From: Xenococcaceae cyanobacterium MO_167.B27
Lineage (GTDB): Bacteria; Cyanobacteriota; Cyanobacteriia; Cyanobacteriales; Xenococcaceae
Length of the DNA: 64,000 nucleotides
Assembly (NCBI GenBank): GCA_030065935.1
Contig: JASJCP010000009.1
Coordinates: forward strand, 62,001-126,000
Direction: 5' to 3'
Below, one piece after another: positions 45,545 to 55,484 of the stretch (the stretch's first letter is position 1; every line of letters starts with the position of its first letter). The position numbers and the translations under genes are program-made. The notes below the pieces were generated by a model. That model made no database searches. It worked only from the letters and a program-made list of their open reading frames with translations, and was not told the origin of the DNA.

Positions 45545-46126
45545 TCTTATTGGTCCATTGAAATAATAGACCTCTTGCACCCACTCTCATAAATCCTGGT
45601 GAAAACAAGGCAATAGGCACTCTTGCAATAGGCAATAGATATAAGTTTTGATTCTATATTTATTTTTGCAAGAAGTCTAATCTCTTTGCGCCTTTGCGCC
45701 TTTGGGCGGGATTCTTCAAACTATTAAAAATACAAACATACCCTAAAAGAATCAATTTCATCTATGACCACAATAGTATTCTGTCTAAAATAATTTCGAG
45801 CTTATAGCGATCGCCTTATTGACTTTAGGCGATCGCTTCCATAAAAATATCCAGCTTAATATTCATAATTAGTCACTTTTGTCAATAAATTAAATGATGA
45901 ATTTTTATAAAGAAAATTTTGAGTAAATACTCAGAAAATGAGTAAAAATTTGTAACAAAATGTGTCAGTATTTTTATAAAATTGTGTCAAATAGAGAGAA
46001 ATGCGGTTTTAACGCAACATTTTTTGATACAAACAATTAACAGTAACCCGTTGTCTAAGTAGGATTAAACACCTGCTAGAACCGCAGACCGCCAGTCGCC
46101 CGAAGAAAACAAGGAGAATCAAGTCT
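45545..46126. other. Intergenic region and chlH leader
   Basis: No gene is seen. It has dispersed GCAATAGGCA-type repeats (about 45610-45650), a TTTGCGCCTTTGCGCC repeat (about 45687), HIP1 sites and an A+T-rich tract. The chlH ribosome-binding site AAGGAG (46111-46116) is near the end. A GC-richer segment at 46065-46105 may be transcribed leader; no known riboswitch fold was recognised. Confidence 0.5.
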
Positions 46127-49100
46127 ATGTTCACTCACGTCAAGTCCACCATACGTCGCGTAAAGCCAGAAAACCTAAATGGGCGCGATTTATTAAAGGT
46201 GGTCTATGTCGTGCTAGAGCCTCAGTACCAAAGCACCCTGACTGAAGCTGCGAGAAATATCAATAAACACAACCCTCACTTAGCTATTGAATTGAGTGGT
46301 TACTTAATTGAGGAATTAAGAAATGAAGAGAATTATACTAACTTCCAACAGGATATAGCCCAAGCAAATATTTTTATTGCATCTCTAATATTTATTGAAG
46401 ACTTAGCACAGAAAGTGGTTGCAGCAGTAACACCTCATAGAGAACGTTTAGATGCTGCTATTGTATTTCCCTCGATGCCAGAAGTAATGCGCCTAAACAA
46501 GATGGGTAGCTTCTCTATGGCGCAGTTGGGACAGTCTAAGAGTGCTATTGCTCAATTTATGCGGAAGCGGAAAGAAAACTCTGGAAGCTCTTTCCAAGAT
46601 GCAATGCTGAAGCTGTTACGCACCTTACCTAAAGTACTAAAATATTTGCCTGTAGAGAAAGCCCAGGATGCTCGCAACTTTATGTTGAGTTTCCAATATT
46701 GGCTAGGAGGTAACTCTGATAACCTAGAAAACTTCTTGCTGATGTTGGCAGATAAATATGTCTATAAAGATAAGAATATTGCTGAGGGTATTAGTTACGA
46801 AGAACCCATAGTATATCCGGATATGGGTGTATGGCATCCTTTAGCACCAGAAATGTTTGAAGATGTTAAAGAGTATCTCAACTGGTATAACAGTCGTAAA
46901 GATATTTCTGATGACCTCAAAGACCCCTTAGCCCCTTGTGTGGGGTTAGTATTGCAACGCACCCACCTTGTCACCAAAGATGATGCTCACTATGTAGCAA
47001 TGGTGCAAGAGCTAGAAGCTATGGGATCTAGAGTACTTCCAGTGTTTGCTGGTGGGTTAGACTTCTCTAAACCTGTAGATGAATATTTTTGGGAATTAAC
47101 AAGCGGTAAAGAAAAAAATTCTTTAGTAGATGTAGTAGTTTCCCTCACTGGTTTTGCTTTAGTAGGGGGACCTGCTAGACAGGATCACCCTAAAGCCATA
47201 GAATCTTTAAAACGTCTCAACCGTCCCTATATGGTAGCCTTACCCCTAGTCTTTCAAACTACTGAAGAATGGGAAGAAAGCGAACTTGGGTTACACCCTG
47301 TACAAGTAGCTTTACAAATTGCTATCCCCGAACTAGATGGGGCAATTGAGCCGATTATTTTATCAGGTAGAGATGGTAATACTGGACGGGCTATCGCTCT
47401 ACAAGATAGAATAGAGGCGATCGCACAAAGAGCCTTAAAATGGGGTAATCTCCGCAAAAAACCCAAACTAAATAAAAAAGTTGCCATCACAGTATTTAGT
47501 TTCCCTCCCGATAAAGGTAATGTGGGAACTGCTGCTTACTTAGATGTGTTTGGGTCTATCTATGAAGTATTAAAAGGACTCAAGGGTAATGGTTACGATA
47601 TCCAAGAATTACCCGACTCTCCTAAAGAGTTGATGGAAGCAGTAATACATGATGCACAAGCCCAATATGCTTCTCCAGAATTAAACATTGCTTACAGAAT
47701 GTCTGTAGAAGAGTATGAAAAACTCACACCCTACTCTACTAAATTAGAAGAAAACTGGGGACAACCACCAGGACATTTAAACAGTGATGGACAAAACCTT
47801 TTAATTTACGGTAAGCATTTCGGTAACGTCTTTATCGGGGTACAACCTACTTTCGGTTACGAAGGGGACCCCATGTTACTGTTATTCTCAAAATCTGCAT
47901 CTCCCCACCACGGTTTTGCAGCTTACTACACTTACCTAGAACAAGTATGGGAAGCTGACGCAGTATTGCACTTTGGTACTCATGGTTCGTTAGAATTTAT
48001 GCCAGGTAAACAGATGGGGATGTCTGGTGAATGTTATCCTGACAGTTTAATTGGTTCTATTCCCAATATCTACTACTACGCTGCTAACAATCCTTCTGAA
48101 GCAACTATTGCTAAACGTCGCGGTTATGCTTCCACCATTTCCTACTTAACCCCCCCTGCGGAAAACGCTGGACTATACAAAGGGTTGAAAGAATTAGGGG
48201 AATTAATTGGTTCTTATCAAACCCTAAAAGATGGTGCAAGAGGTATTCAAATTGTTGATACCATCATGGATAAATGTCGCATTGTCAACTTAGACAAAGA
48301 CATTGCGCTACCAGAAACCGATGCTAAACAAATGTCTCAAGAAGCAAGAGATACTATCGTCGGTTTAGTGTATAAAAAACTGATGGAAATCGAATCTCGC
48401 TTGTTACCCTGTGGTTTGCACATCATTGGTAAACCTCCCACCGCAGAAGAAGCTATTGCCACACTAGTAAATATTGCATCTCTAGATAGGGAAGAAGAAG
48501 AAATAGTTTCTTTACCTCGCATCATCGCCCAAAGTATGGATAGAGATATCGATGAAATCTATGCTAACAATGACCGTGGTGTATTAGCAGATGTGCAACT
48601 CTTCCAAGACATCACCCAAGCTACTCGCGCTGCGGTATCAGCACTAGTGAAAGCCCAAATTGATGCAGAAGGACGAGTGTCTATGGTTTCCAAACTCAAC
48701 TTCTTCAACCTTGGGAAAAAAGAACCTTGGGTACAAGCATTACACGACTTGGGATACACCAATATCGATAAAGAATTACTCAAACCTCTGTTTGAATATC
48801 TCGAATTCTGTTTAGAACAAGTTTGCGCGGACCAAGAATTAGGCGGACTCCTCAAAGCTTTAGAAGGAGAATATGTTTTACCTGGTCCTGGTGGCGACCC
48901 CATCCGTAACCCCAATGTGTTACCCACAGGGAAAAACATTCACGCCCTCGACCCCCAGTCTATTCCTACCTTAGCAGCAGTAAAATGCGCCAAAGTAGTA
49001 GTAGATAGATTAATCGAAAGACAAAAGCTAGATAACGACGGAAAATACCCTGAAACTATTGCTTGTGTCCTCTGGGGAACAGATAACATCAAAACCTACG

Positions 49101-50116
49101 GTGAATCTTTAGCGCAAATTATGTGGATGGTGGGAGTGCGTCCCGTACCCGACGCGCTAGGAAGAGTTAACAAACTAGAACTCATCCCCCTAGAAGAATT
49201 AGGTCGTCCTCGTATTGATGTAGTAGTAAACTGTTCTGGTGTCTTCCGCGACCTGTTCATCAATCAAATGAACTTGCTAGACCAAGCAGTTAAGATGGCA
49301 GCAGAAGCAGACGAACCCATAGAAATGAACTTCGTCCGCAAACACGCTTTAGAACAAGCAGAAGAAATGGGAATTAATCTGCGTCAAGCAGCTACTCGTA
49401 TCTTCTCTAACTCCTCTGGTTCATACTCTTCTAACATCAACCTTGCGGTAGAAAACAGCAGTTGGGAAGAAGAAAAAGAGTTACAGGATATGTACCTCAA
49501 CCGCAAATCTTTTGCGTTCAACTCCGACAACCCTGGAGTTATGAGTGAAAGCCGTCAAATATTTGAGAAATCTCTCAAAACTGCGGAAGTTACTTTCCAA
49601 AACTTAGATTCTTCTGAAATCAGTCTCACTGATGTATCCCACTACTTCGACTCCGACCCCACCAAAGTTGTAGCAAGTCTCCGTGATGACGGCAAAAAAC
49701 CCACTGCTTTCATTGCAGATACTACTACTGCAAACGCCCAAATTCGTAGCCTTTCCGAAACCGTCCGCTTAGACGCACGTACTAAATTACTCAATCCCAA
49801 ATGGTATGAAGGTATGCTGAGTCACGGTTACGAAGGTGTCCGGGAACTCTCCAAGCGTTTAGTTAATACTATGGGATGGAGTGCAACCGCCGATGCTGTA
49901 GATAACTGGGTGTATGAAGATGTTAACACTACTTTCATTGATGACCCCGAAATGTGCAAGCGTCTGATGGATATGAACCCTAATTCCTTCCGTAAGATTG
50001 TTGGTACATTACTAGAAGTTAATGGTCGTGGTTACTGGGAAACTAGTGAGGAAAATCTCGACAGATTACGGGAATTGTATCAAGAAGTCGAAGACAAGAT
50101 TGAAGGAATTGAATAA
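46127..50116 (+). CDS. chlH: Magnesium chelatase subunit H
   Basis: The large porphyrin-binding subunit of Mg-chelatase, which inserts Mg into protoporphyrin IX with ChlI and ChlD as the first committed step of chlorophyll synthesis. It has 1329 residues, full length for cyanobacterial ChlH. CobN/BchH motifs include [51 protein letters not shown] and [21 protein letters not shown] lies 10 nt before the ATG. chlI and chlD are not in the window. Codon use is more G+C-rich than the neighbours, consistent with strong expression. Confidence 0.98.
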   Translation: MFTHVKSTIRRVKPENLNGRDLLKVVYVVLEPQYQSTLTEAARNINKHNPHLAIELSGYLIEELRNEENYTNFQQDIAQANIFIASLIFIEDLAQKVVAAVTPHRERLDAAIVFPSMPEVMRLNKMGSFSMAQLGQSKSAIAQFMRKRKENSGSSFQDAMLKLLRTLPKVLKYLPVEKAQDARNFMLSFQYWLGGNSDNLENFLLMLADKYVYKDKNIAEGISYEEPIVYPDMGVWHPLAPEMFEDVKEYLNWYNSRKDISDDLKDPLAPCVGLVLQRTHLVTKDDAHYVAMVQELEAMGSRVLPVFAGGLDFSKPVDEYFWELTSGKEKNSLVDVVVSLTGFALVGGPARQDHPKAIESLKRLNRPYMVALPLVFQTTEEWEESELGLHPVQVALQIAIPELDGAIEPIILSGRDGNTGRAIALQDRIEAIAQRALKWGNLRKKPKLNKKVAITVFSFPPDKGNVGTAAYLDVFGSIYEVLKGLKGNGYDIQELPDSPKELMEAVIHDAQAQYASPELNIAYRMSVEEYEKLTPYSTKLEENWGQPPGHLNSDGQNLLIYGKHFGNVFIGVQPTFGYEGDPMLLLFSKSASPHHGFAAYYTYLEQVWEADAVLHFGTHGSLEFMPGKQMGMSGECYPDSLIGSIPNIYYYAANNPSEATIAKRRGYASTISYLTPPAENAGLYKGLKELGELIGSYQTLKDGARGIQIVDTIMDKCRIVNLDKDIALPETDAKQMSQEARDTIVGLVYKKLMEIESRLLPCGLHIIGKPPTAEEAIATLVNIASLDREEEEIVSLPRIIAQSMDRDIDEIYANNDRGVLADVQLFQDITQATRAAVSALVKAQIDAEGRVSMVSKLNFFNLGKKEPWVQALHDLGYTNIDKELLKPLFEYLEFCLEQVCADQELGGLLKALEGEYVLPGPGGDPIRNPNVLPTGKNIHALDPQSIPTLAAVKCAKVVVDRLIERQKLDNDGKYPETIACVLWGTDNIKTYGESLAQIMWMVGVRPVPDALGRVNKLELIPLEELGRPRIDVVVNCSGVFRDLFINQMNLLDQAVKMAAEADEPIEMNFVRKHALEQAEEMGINLRQAATRIFSNSSGSYSSNINLAVENSSWEEEKELQDMYLNRKSFAFNSDNPGVMSESRQIFEKSLKTAEVTFQNLDSSEISLTDVSHYFDSDPTKVVASLRDDGKKPTAFIADTTTANAQIRSLSETVRLDARTKLLNPKWYEGMLSHGYEGVRELSKRLVNTMGWSATADAVDNWVYEDVNTTFIDDPEMCKRLMDMNPNSFRKIVGTLLEVNGRGYWETSEENLDRLRELYQEVEDKIEGIE

Positions 50117-50452
50117 CTAGTTTTCAATCAACACAAAATAATAACCTAATCAGGTAGGGACGTGATTTATCGCGTCTCTACTGCTATATTTGGCTATTAG
50201 TGAAATATAGTGTATTACATACTACAAAACGCGATCGCGATCCAGCATTTAAACTACAATGGGTATCAAATGAGAAAATTGTTGGAAAAGTTTACCTGTG
50301 CATCTCTAATAAAGATGTTAGTATCAAGTTTGAGAATCAAGATCAAAGATAGAATTCAAATCAGTATTCAGAGGTTTTCCCTCAGTATTGAGTAGCTTCA
50401 CTCCCAAATCTTATCTCTATGTACACTCTCTGACTGAGGAGACAGATTTTTT
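50117..50452. other. Intergenic region between chlH and the RRM gene
   Basis: It holds a hairpin repeat just after chlH, a HIP1 site near 50232, and the leader of the RNA-binding protein gene. A 61-codon frame in it has no recognisable features and is not called. Confidence 0.4.
50154..50181. terminator. Hairpin after chlH (dispersed palindromic repeat, possible terminator)
   Basis: GTAGGGACG and CGCGTCTCTAC pair around a TGATTTAT loop, 38 nt after the chlH stop. There is no strong T tract after it. It resembles the GTAGAGACGCGATAAATC palindromes dispersed in cyanobacterial genomes. Confidence 0.4.
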
Positions 50453-50743
50453 ATGTCTATATATGTAGGTAATTTATCTTATGAAATTACCCAAGATGAT
50501 ATTCGTGAAGTTTTTGCCGAGTATGGAACTGTTAAACGAGTACACATTCCTACTGATCGCGAGACAGGTCGCGTAAGAGGTTTTGCTTTTGTGGAAATGG
50601 AAACTGAAGCAGAAGAAGATAAAGCCATTGAAACCCTCAACGGTGCAATGTGGATGGATCGCGAATTAAAAGTTAATAAAGCTAGACCCAGAGAAGATAA
50701 CAGAAAATCTTTCGGTGGTGGTCGTCGTAACAATCGTTTCTAA
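50453..50743 (+). CDS. RRM RNA-binding protein (Rbp family)
   Basis: A 96-residue single-RRM protein of the cyanobacterial Rbp family, often cold-responsive. RNP2 is SIYVGNLSY and RNP1 is RGFAFVEM; a short Arg/Gly tail (FGGGRRNNRF) follows. The Shine-Dalgarno sequence GAGGAG is 12 nt before the ATG. A long hairpin and a small basic-protein gene follow. Confidence 0.95.
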   Translation: MSIYVGNLSYEITQDDIREVFAEYGTVKRVHIPTDRETGRVRGFAFVEMETEAEEDKAIETLNGAMWMDRELKVNKARPREDNRKSFGGGRRNNRF

Positions 50744-50763
50744 CGAGCAAAACTAAATTTAAT

Positions 50764-50815
50764 AACGCTTCTGGAAGTTTATCGGTTAGTCCACTAGTAG
50801 CACTCCAGAAGCGTT
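50764..50815 (+). terminator. 12-bp perfect stem between the RRM gene and the basic-protein gene
   Basis: AACGCTTCTGGA (50764-50775) and TCCAGAAGCGTT (50804-50815) pair around a 28-nt loop, followed by TTGTTGTT. It begins 21 nt after the RRM stop. It could terminate or attenuate transcription, or protect the 3' end of the RRM mRNA. Confidence 0.55.
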
Positions 50816-50839
50816 TTGTTGTTAAAGGAGGGAAAAATA

Positions 50840-51034
50840 ATGGCGAAACGTCGCAATGCCAAAAAAGAAAAAGCCAAGCGTAATAAAATTAATGCTCGTA
50901 AATTTCGTAAACCATCTTCTCGTTACTCCAATCGTAATCGAAGATACTCTGGTAACAAAGAGAACAAATCAGACGAGAGTAAAACTGAAAAGTCAGATGA
51001 CAGTCAATCTTCCGCTAAAACTTCGGAACAATAA
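50840..51034 (+). CDS. Small basic Lys/Arg-rich protein (64 aa)
   Basis: AAAGGAGGG lies about 7 nt before the ATG, a strong ribosome-binding site. The product starts MAKRRNAKKEKAKRNKINA, very rich in Lys and Arg, and ends in an acidic Ser-rich tail (SDESKTEKSDDSQSS). It is probably an RNA- or ribosome-binding peptide given its charge and its position after the RRM gene; this is inferred. No family was recognised. The GTG/TTG starts further upstream lie in the hairpin and are unlikely. Confidence 0.7.
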   Translation: MAKRRNAKKEKAKRNKINARKFRKPSSRYSNRNRRYSGNKENKSDESKTEKSDDSQSSAKTSEQ

Positions 51035-51191
51035 AGCACTCGCTTTTTGAGAATGATGTCTGGTGGCTTACAAAATAAATAAGGAAGGAGGAATGAGGAG
51101 CAAGGAAATCTCCTTAGCTCTATCAATCTCTTTCCCTCTTCAAAAACAAGGAAGGACACTCCACATTAACCATCGGATGATGCAATAGTTT

Positions 51192-52511
51192 TTAGCTTTC
51201 CATCGCTGCGACGGATTTTGGGACATCAGCAGTCATAATATCATGACCATCTTCCGTAACTAAAACATCATCTTCGATACGAATACCGATTCCTTTCCAG
51301 CAGTCAGGGATTTCGGGTTGTCCTTCTGCTGGCTTAATATAGGGAGAAATATAAATTCCTGGTTCTACTGTTAGGATATGTCCTGGTTGGAGGGTTTGCC
51401 AAGTTTCGGAATTGTGCTTGTACGCACCAGCATCATGAACATCTAAACCTAGCCAATGTCCTGTACGGTGCATATAGAAGGGTTTATATTTTTCTTCTTT
51501 GATGATTTCTTCTATATCTCCTTGCAATAAACCCAACTCCACTAATCCTTCTACCAAGACTTTTACCGCAGCATCGTGAAACTCATTGTAGGGTTTTCCT
51601 GTTTGCACCTTGTCAATGGCTGCTAGTTGGGCTGCAAGTACTAATTCATAAAGGGTTTTTTGTTCTGGGGTAAACTTTCCCCCGACAGGAAAAGTGCGAG
51701 TAATATCCCCATTGTAGTAACCATAGGAACAGCCAGCATCAACTAGTAATAGTTCATTATCCTGCATCTGGCGATCATTTTCTATGTAGTGCAGCACACA
51801 AGCATTAGCTCCAGAAGCGACAATAGAAGGGTATGCAGCCCCCATTGCGCCTTCTAAACGGAAAGTATGTGCAATTTCTGCTTCTACTTGATACTCATAT
51901 ACTCCTGGGCGAGCAAATTCCCTGGCGCGATTGTGAGCTTTGGCTGATATAGCTGTTGCTTTTCGCATCATTGCTATTTCCGAAGGACTCTTAACTAGGC
52001 GCATCGGGTGGGTAATGGGCATAGTATCTGCGATCGCCATAGGTACTTGACCTGTTTTTTGATACCCTGCTAGTAGTCTTTGCCACAAAGCAAGAATCTT
52101 ATGATTAAAGTCCCGATCTTGTCCCAAATGATAATAGATGCGATCGGCATTAACTAAATACTGGGGTAATTTTTCATCTAATTCTGTGATGGGATAAGCT
52201 TCATCTGCACCATAGATGGTTGTGGCATTTTCCACACCACAAAGATATCCTGTCCAAGTTTCTTTTTCTGGGTCTTTCGGTTGCACAAACAAAATAAAGC
52301 GATGTTCTTCGTGATGGGGTGCAAATACTGCTACAGCTTCTGGTTCATTAAATCCTGTTAGGTAATAGAAATCACTGTGCTGACGATATACATACTCAAC
52401 ATCTTTGTGCATGGTAGCCATAGGCGCACTACGAAATATAGCCGTACCATTGCCAATTTTTGCCATGAGTTGTTCTTGGCGTTGCTGGTATTCGCTGCGG
52501 TCAATTCCCAT
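51192..52511 (-). CDS. pepP: Xaa-Pro aminopeptidase (aminopeptidase P, M24B)
   Basis: Cytoplasmic metalloaminopeptidase that removes an N-terminal residue preceding proline, 439 residues. The N-terminal domain has YRQHSDFYYLTGFNEPEAV. The pita-bread catalytic domain has all metal ligands: DAGCSYGYYNGDITRTFP (two Asp), HRTGHWLGLDVHD (His), LTVEPGIYI (Glu) and GIRIEDDVLV (Glu). The gene is monocistronic on the minus strand. Confidence 0.96.
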   Translation of the reverse strand: MGIDRSEYQQRQEQLMAKIGNGTAIFRSAPMATMHKDVEYVYRQHSDFYYLTGFNEPEAVAVFAPHHEEHRFILFVQPKDPEKETWTGYLCGVENATTIYGADEAYPITELDEKLPQYLVNADRIYYHLGQDRDFNHKILALWQRLLAGYQKTGQVPMAIADTMPITHPMRLVKSPSEIAMMRKATAISAKAHNRAREFARPGVYEYQVEAEIAHTFRLEGAMGAAYPSIVASGANACVLHYIENDRQMQDNELLLVDAGCSYGYYNGDITRTFPVGGKFTPEQKTLYELVLAAQLAAIDKVQTGKPYNEFHDAAVKVLVEGLVELGLLQGDIEEIIKEEKYKPFYMHRTGHWLGLDVHDAGAYKHNSETWQTLQPGHILTVEPGIYISPYIKPAEGQPEIPDCWKGIGIRIEDDVLVTEDGHDIMTADVPKSVAAMES

Positions 52512-52729
52512 TACTTTTTATCTTCCTTCTGTTGCAAACTACTATGTCTTTATTATGCAGGAAGTAAAACCGATACTTAATTCGGAAGAAAAACCCTGAT
52601 ATCAAGTGTGTGACGAAAAAACTTTTTTGTTCTTTTGGCGATCGCTAGTGAAAATGTGATTGGGATAGAGCGATCGCGTATATAATAAGTGATTAGGCTT
52701 TGTGTGGCAAAAGGGAAACTGAAGAAAAA

Positions 52730-53185
52730 ATGGAAATAAGGGTGGATGATCTTTCTGGCGCAGAAATTGCGGATTTCCTGGAAGAGCATATTAGGGATAT
52801 GAAGACCGTTTCGCCACCGGAAAGTAAGCATGCGCTGGATTTAGACGGATTGAGAAAACCGGAAGTTACATTCTGGACAGTTTGGGATGGTAGTAGCCTA
52901 ATTGGCTGCGGTGCAATTAAAGAATTGAGCGCAGACCATGCTGAAGTGAAGTCGATGCGTACCAGTGTTTCCCATAGAGGTAAGGGCATCGCATCGATGC
53001 TGCTTCAGCATATTTTGAACGAAGCGAAGCTGCGAGGTTATCGCCGTATAAGTCTAGAAACTGGGTCAATGCCATTTTTTGAGCCTGCACGGAATTTGTA
53101 TACAAAATATGGCTTTGAGAATTGCGCGCCTTTTTCCACATACAAGGAAGATCCAAACAGTGTTTTCATGACCAAAGAACTGTAG
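52730..53185 (+). CDS. GNAT family N-acetyltransferase (YsnE-like)
   Basis: A 151-residue acetyl-CoA-dependent acetyltransferase. The acetyl-CoA loop is HRGKGIASMLLQHIL (Q/RxxGxG/A type), and LSGAEIADFLEEHI, SMRTSVSH, RISLETGSMPFFEPARNLY and EDPNSVFMTKEL match the YsnE group. The ATG giving MEIRVDDL is used since homologues begin there. Base composition is more G+C-rich than the surroundings and HIP1 is absent, which suggests transfer from another phylum. It is followed immediately by a fragment of an FG-GAP protein gene. Confidence 0.88.
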   Translation: MEIRVDDLSGAEIADFLEEHIRDMKTVSPPESKHALDLDGLRKPEVTFWTVWDGSSLIGCGAIKELSADHAEVKSMRTSVSHRGKGIASMLLQHILNEAKLRGYRRISLETGSMPFFEPARNLYTKYGFENCAPFSTYKEDPNSVFMTKEL

Positions 53186-53338
53186 TCGTCACGTCTCCTG
53201 ATAGCTAATACCTGGGGTGGCTTTACCAGAATAGGTGACTTTAATGGAGATGGGAAACATGATATCTTTGCTCCTGCAAATAACAGTATGTTTGTCCACA
53301 CTCCCGATAGAACCCAGTTTAGAACTAAAGCCTGGTAG
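53186..53338 (+). pseudogene. FG-GAP/VCBS repeat protein 3' fragment
   Basis: The plus strand reads about 50 codons containing ANTWGGFTRIGDFNGDGKH, then DIFAPANNS, to a TAG. DFNGDGKHDI is a calcium-binding loop of FG-GAP/VCBS beta-propeller repeats. The start is missing; the stop of the acetyltransferase gene directly precedes it. It is the tail of a deleted gene, probably cut when the acetyltransferase gene arrived. Confidence 0.6.
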
Positions 53339-53469
53339 ATATTAGGACTTAATTTTATATGTCAAGAGCCGTATAATATACAACAAGTTGTTTTCACAAA
53401 AAATCTAAGAGATGCTCTCGGTAAAACTCAACCATTATTTACTTATCTAATTATTTAATTTGTTGTTTT

Positions 53470-55476
53470 ATGAATCTTCCGTTAGGAAACAGATTAACTA
53501 CTGTAGAGCTTTATCTTAACAAGGCTCAATTACTAGAAAAAGACAATAAAATCAAAGAGGCGATCGCTATTTATCAAAAAGCAATAGAAGTTTATCCTCA
53601 TCATTTTCGCTTTTATTATGAATTAGGGGAATTGTCAACAAAATCCCAAGCTTTTACAGAAGCAATCAAATATTATAAACAAGCAATATCTTTAAATCCT
53701 CAATGGTTTAAATCTTATTACGCTTTGGGTCAAATTGCAGTAAAACAAAATAATCTAGAATCAGCAATAGATAATTACCAAAAAGCCATAAATTTAAAGC
53801 CTGATTTTTCTTGGTCATATTTTAATTTAGGTAAAATATATTATAAATTGAATAAATTAGAACTGGCAGCAAGTTTTTATCAGCAAGCTATTGAATATCA
53901 TTCTTTTGCTAAAAGTTATCACCTTTATTTAGCATTAGGAAATGTTTATCTCGACCAAGATAAAATAGATTTAGCTATTGATTGCTATCAACAAAGCCTC
54001 AAGATTAATGCTCAAGCTATAGAAGCAAAAATTAAGCTAGGTATGGCTTATTGTCGAAAATCTGATTGGCATCAAGCAATTCAAAGTTATAACCAAGTAA
54101 TTAAAATAAATCCTAATTGTCATCTTGCATGGTTTGGCTTGGGAGAAATCTTTAGAAAACAAAAATTATTAGATATAGCGATCGCGAACTATCGCCAAGC
54201 ATTAAAAATTAAGACTAACGATGTTAAAACGTTTCATAAATTACAAACTTGTTTAGCTAAAAAATCTCCCGAAAAATACCCAGATTATCAAGCTTATAAA
54301 AAAGCCATATCTGAGCAAGTAAAAGATGAGCAACTTTATTATAGATTGGGGCAAAAACTCAGCAAACAAGGATTAATTGAAGATGCCATTGAATGTTATC
54401 TGAAAGTTGTAGAACTAAATCCCAAATGTATGGATGTATATGAAACAATCTATAACAGTTCTTTGTATTTAGATAACTGCGATCGCATTATTAATGTTTA
54501 TCAAAAAATTCTGCTCAAAAATCCTAATCTTTTAATTGTTGTTAGAAATTTAGGGAAGATTTTTAGTCGCCAAGGAAAAATAGAATTAGCTATTAAATAT
54601 AATCGTCAAGTAGCCGAAACTCAAATCAAGTCGAAGGTACTCCGCCGTGAGACTGCAAAGTCTGCTTCAACTTTGTCAACATCAGCCTATTTAACCAATC
54701 ACAAAAATTTTCCTGACCCCTGTTTCTTGATTATTGGTTCAGAAAAATGTGGTACTAGTTCTTTGTATCAATATATAATTAAACATCCTAATGTTTTAGG
54801 TGCAATAGAAAAAGAAATTCACTTCTTTACGTATAATTTTGAGAAAGGATTAGACTGGTATGGCTCCCATTTTCCTCCTTTTGCGAAAGATAGTAACTAT
54901 ATCACAGGAGAAGCTAGTACTTCTTATATAGCTTGTCATAACAATGCACCTCAAAGAGTTTTTAAATTATTGCCCCAGGTTAAATTATTAGCAGTTATTA
55001 GAGAACCTGTAGAAAGAGCAATTTCTCATTATCATCAGCTAGTAAGACTTGGTAAAGAACATCGTTCTTTAGAAGAAGCAGTACAAAAAGAATTACAAAT
55101 CCTGAAAAATGTAGATGATATTTGGTCAATTAAACAAAAATATTGGTCTGAAAGTAAAGGTATTTTATGGCATAGCCTTTATGTTTATTTTTTACAGCAA
55201 TGGCTAAATGTATTTCCTTCGGAACAATTGTTAATTATCAAAAGTCAAGATTTATTTACAAATCCCCAGAATACTATGGAACAAGTCTTTGATTTTCTAG
55301 AATTAAGTAAATTTAAACAACAAAATTACAAGACTTATAATTCTGGCGGTCAATATAATCAATCACAAGAAAAAATTGTTAAGCAAATGAAAAATTTTTT
55401 TGAACCACACAATAGAAAACTAGAAGATTTAATCGATTTGAACCTCCCTCGCGGGACACGAGGGATTCCCTTTTAG
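53470..55476 (+). CDS. TPR protein with C-terminal sulfotransferase domain
   Basis: A 668-residue protein. About ten TPR repeats fill residues 10-390 (IYQKAIEVYPHHFRFYYELG, YKQAISLNPQWFKSYYALG). The sulfotransferase domain (about 415-668) has the PAPS 5'-phosphosulfate loop IIGSEKCGTSSLYQYI and the 3'-phosphate motif VIREPVERAISHY. The linker at about 387-404 (KSKVLRRETAKSASTLSTS) is encoded by a dispersed hairpin repeat. The C-terminal NLPRGTRGIPF comes from the end of the adjacent TnpB element, so the native last few residues are probably lost. Such proteins may sulfate glycans; the substrate is unknown. Confidence 0.9.
   Translation: MNLPLGNRLTTVELYLNKAQLLEKDNKIKEAIAIYQKAIEVYPHHFRFYYELGELSTKSQAFTEAIKYYKQAISLNPQWFKSYYALGQIAVKQNNLESAIDNYQKAINLKPDFSWSYFNLGKIYYKLNKLELAASFYQQAIEYHSFAKSYHLYLALGNVYLDQDKIDLAIDCYQQSLKINAQAIEAKIKLGMAYCRKSDWHQAIQSYNQVIKINPNCHLAWFGLGEIFRKQKLLDIAIANYRQALKIKTNDVKTFHKLQTCLAKKSPEKYPDYQAYKKAISEQVKDEQLYYRLGQKLSKQGLIEDAIECYLKVVELNPKCMDVYETIYNSSLYLDNCDRIINVYQKILLKNPNLLIVVRNLGKIFSRQGKIELAIKYNRQVAETQIKSKVLRRETAKSASTLSTSAYLTNHKNFPDPCFLIIGSEKCGTSSLYQYIIKHPNVLGAIEKEIHFFTYNFEKGLDWYGSHFPPFAKDSNYITGEASTSYIACHNNAPQRVFKLLPQVKLLAVIREPVERAISHYHQLVRLGKEHRSLEEAVQKELQILKNVDDIWSIKQKYWSESKGILWHSLYVYFLQQWLNVFPSEQLLIIKSQDLFTNPQNTMEQVFDFLELSKFKQQNYKTYNSGGQYNQSQEKIVKQMKNFFEPHNRKLEDLIDLNLPRGTRGIPF
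54628..54680 (-). repeat. Dispersed hairpin repeat, copy B (in frame inside a gene)
   Basis: The minus strand reads GTTGACAAAGTTGAAGCAG, inner hairpin AGACT-TTGC-AGTCT, then CGGAGTACCTTCGACTTG. The outer arms GTTGAAG and CTTCGAC pair with one G-U. It is inserted between the TPR and sulfotransferase domains without breaking the frame. Confidence 0.8.
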
Positions 55477-55484
55477 ACTCTTAT

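Noticed and set aside
46060-46126. Riboswitch in the chlH leader
   Set aside because: The GC-richer leader has no recognisable conserved core of known riboswitches; only a good Shine-Dalgarno sequence is supported.
50210-50395. 61-codon frame between chlH and the RRM gene
   Set aside because: No ribosome-binding site or family features; it includes a HIP1 site and the leader of the next gene.
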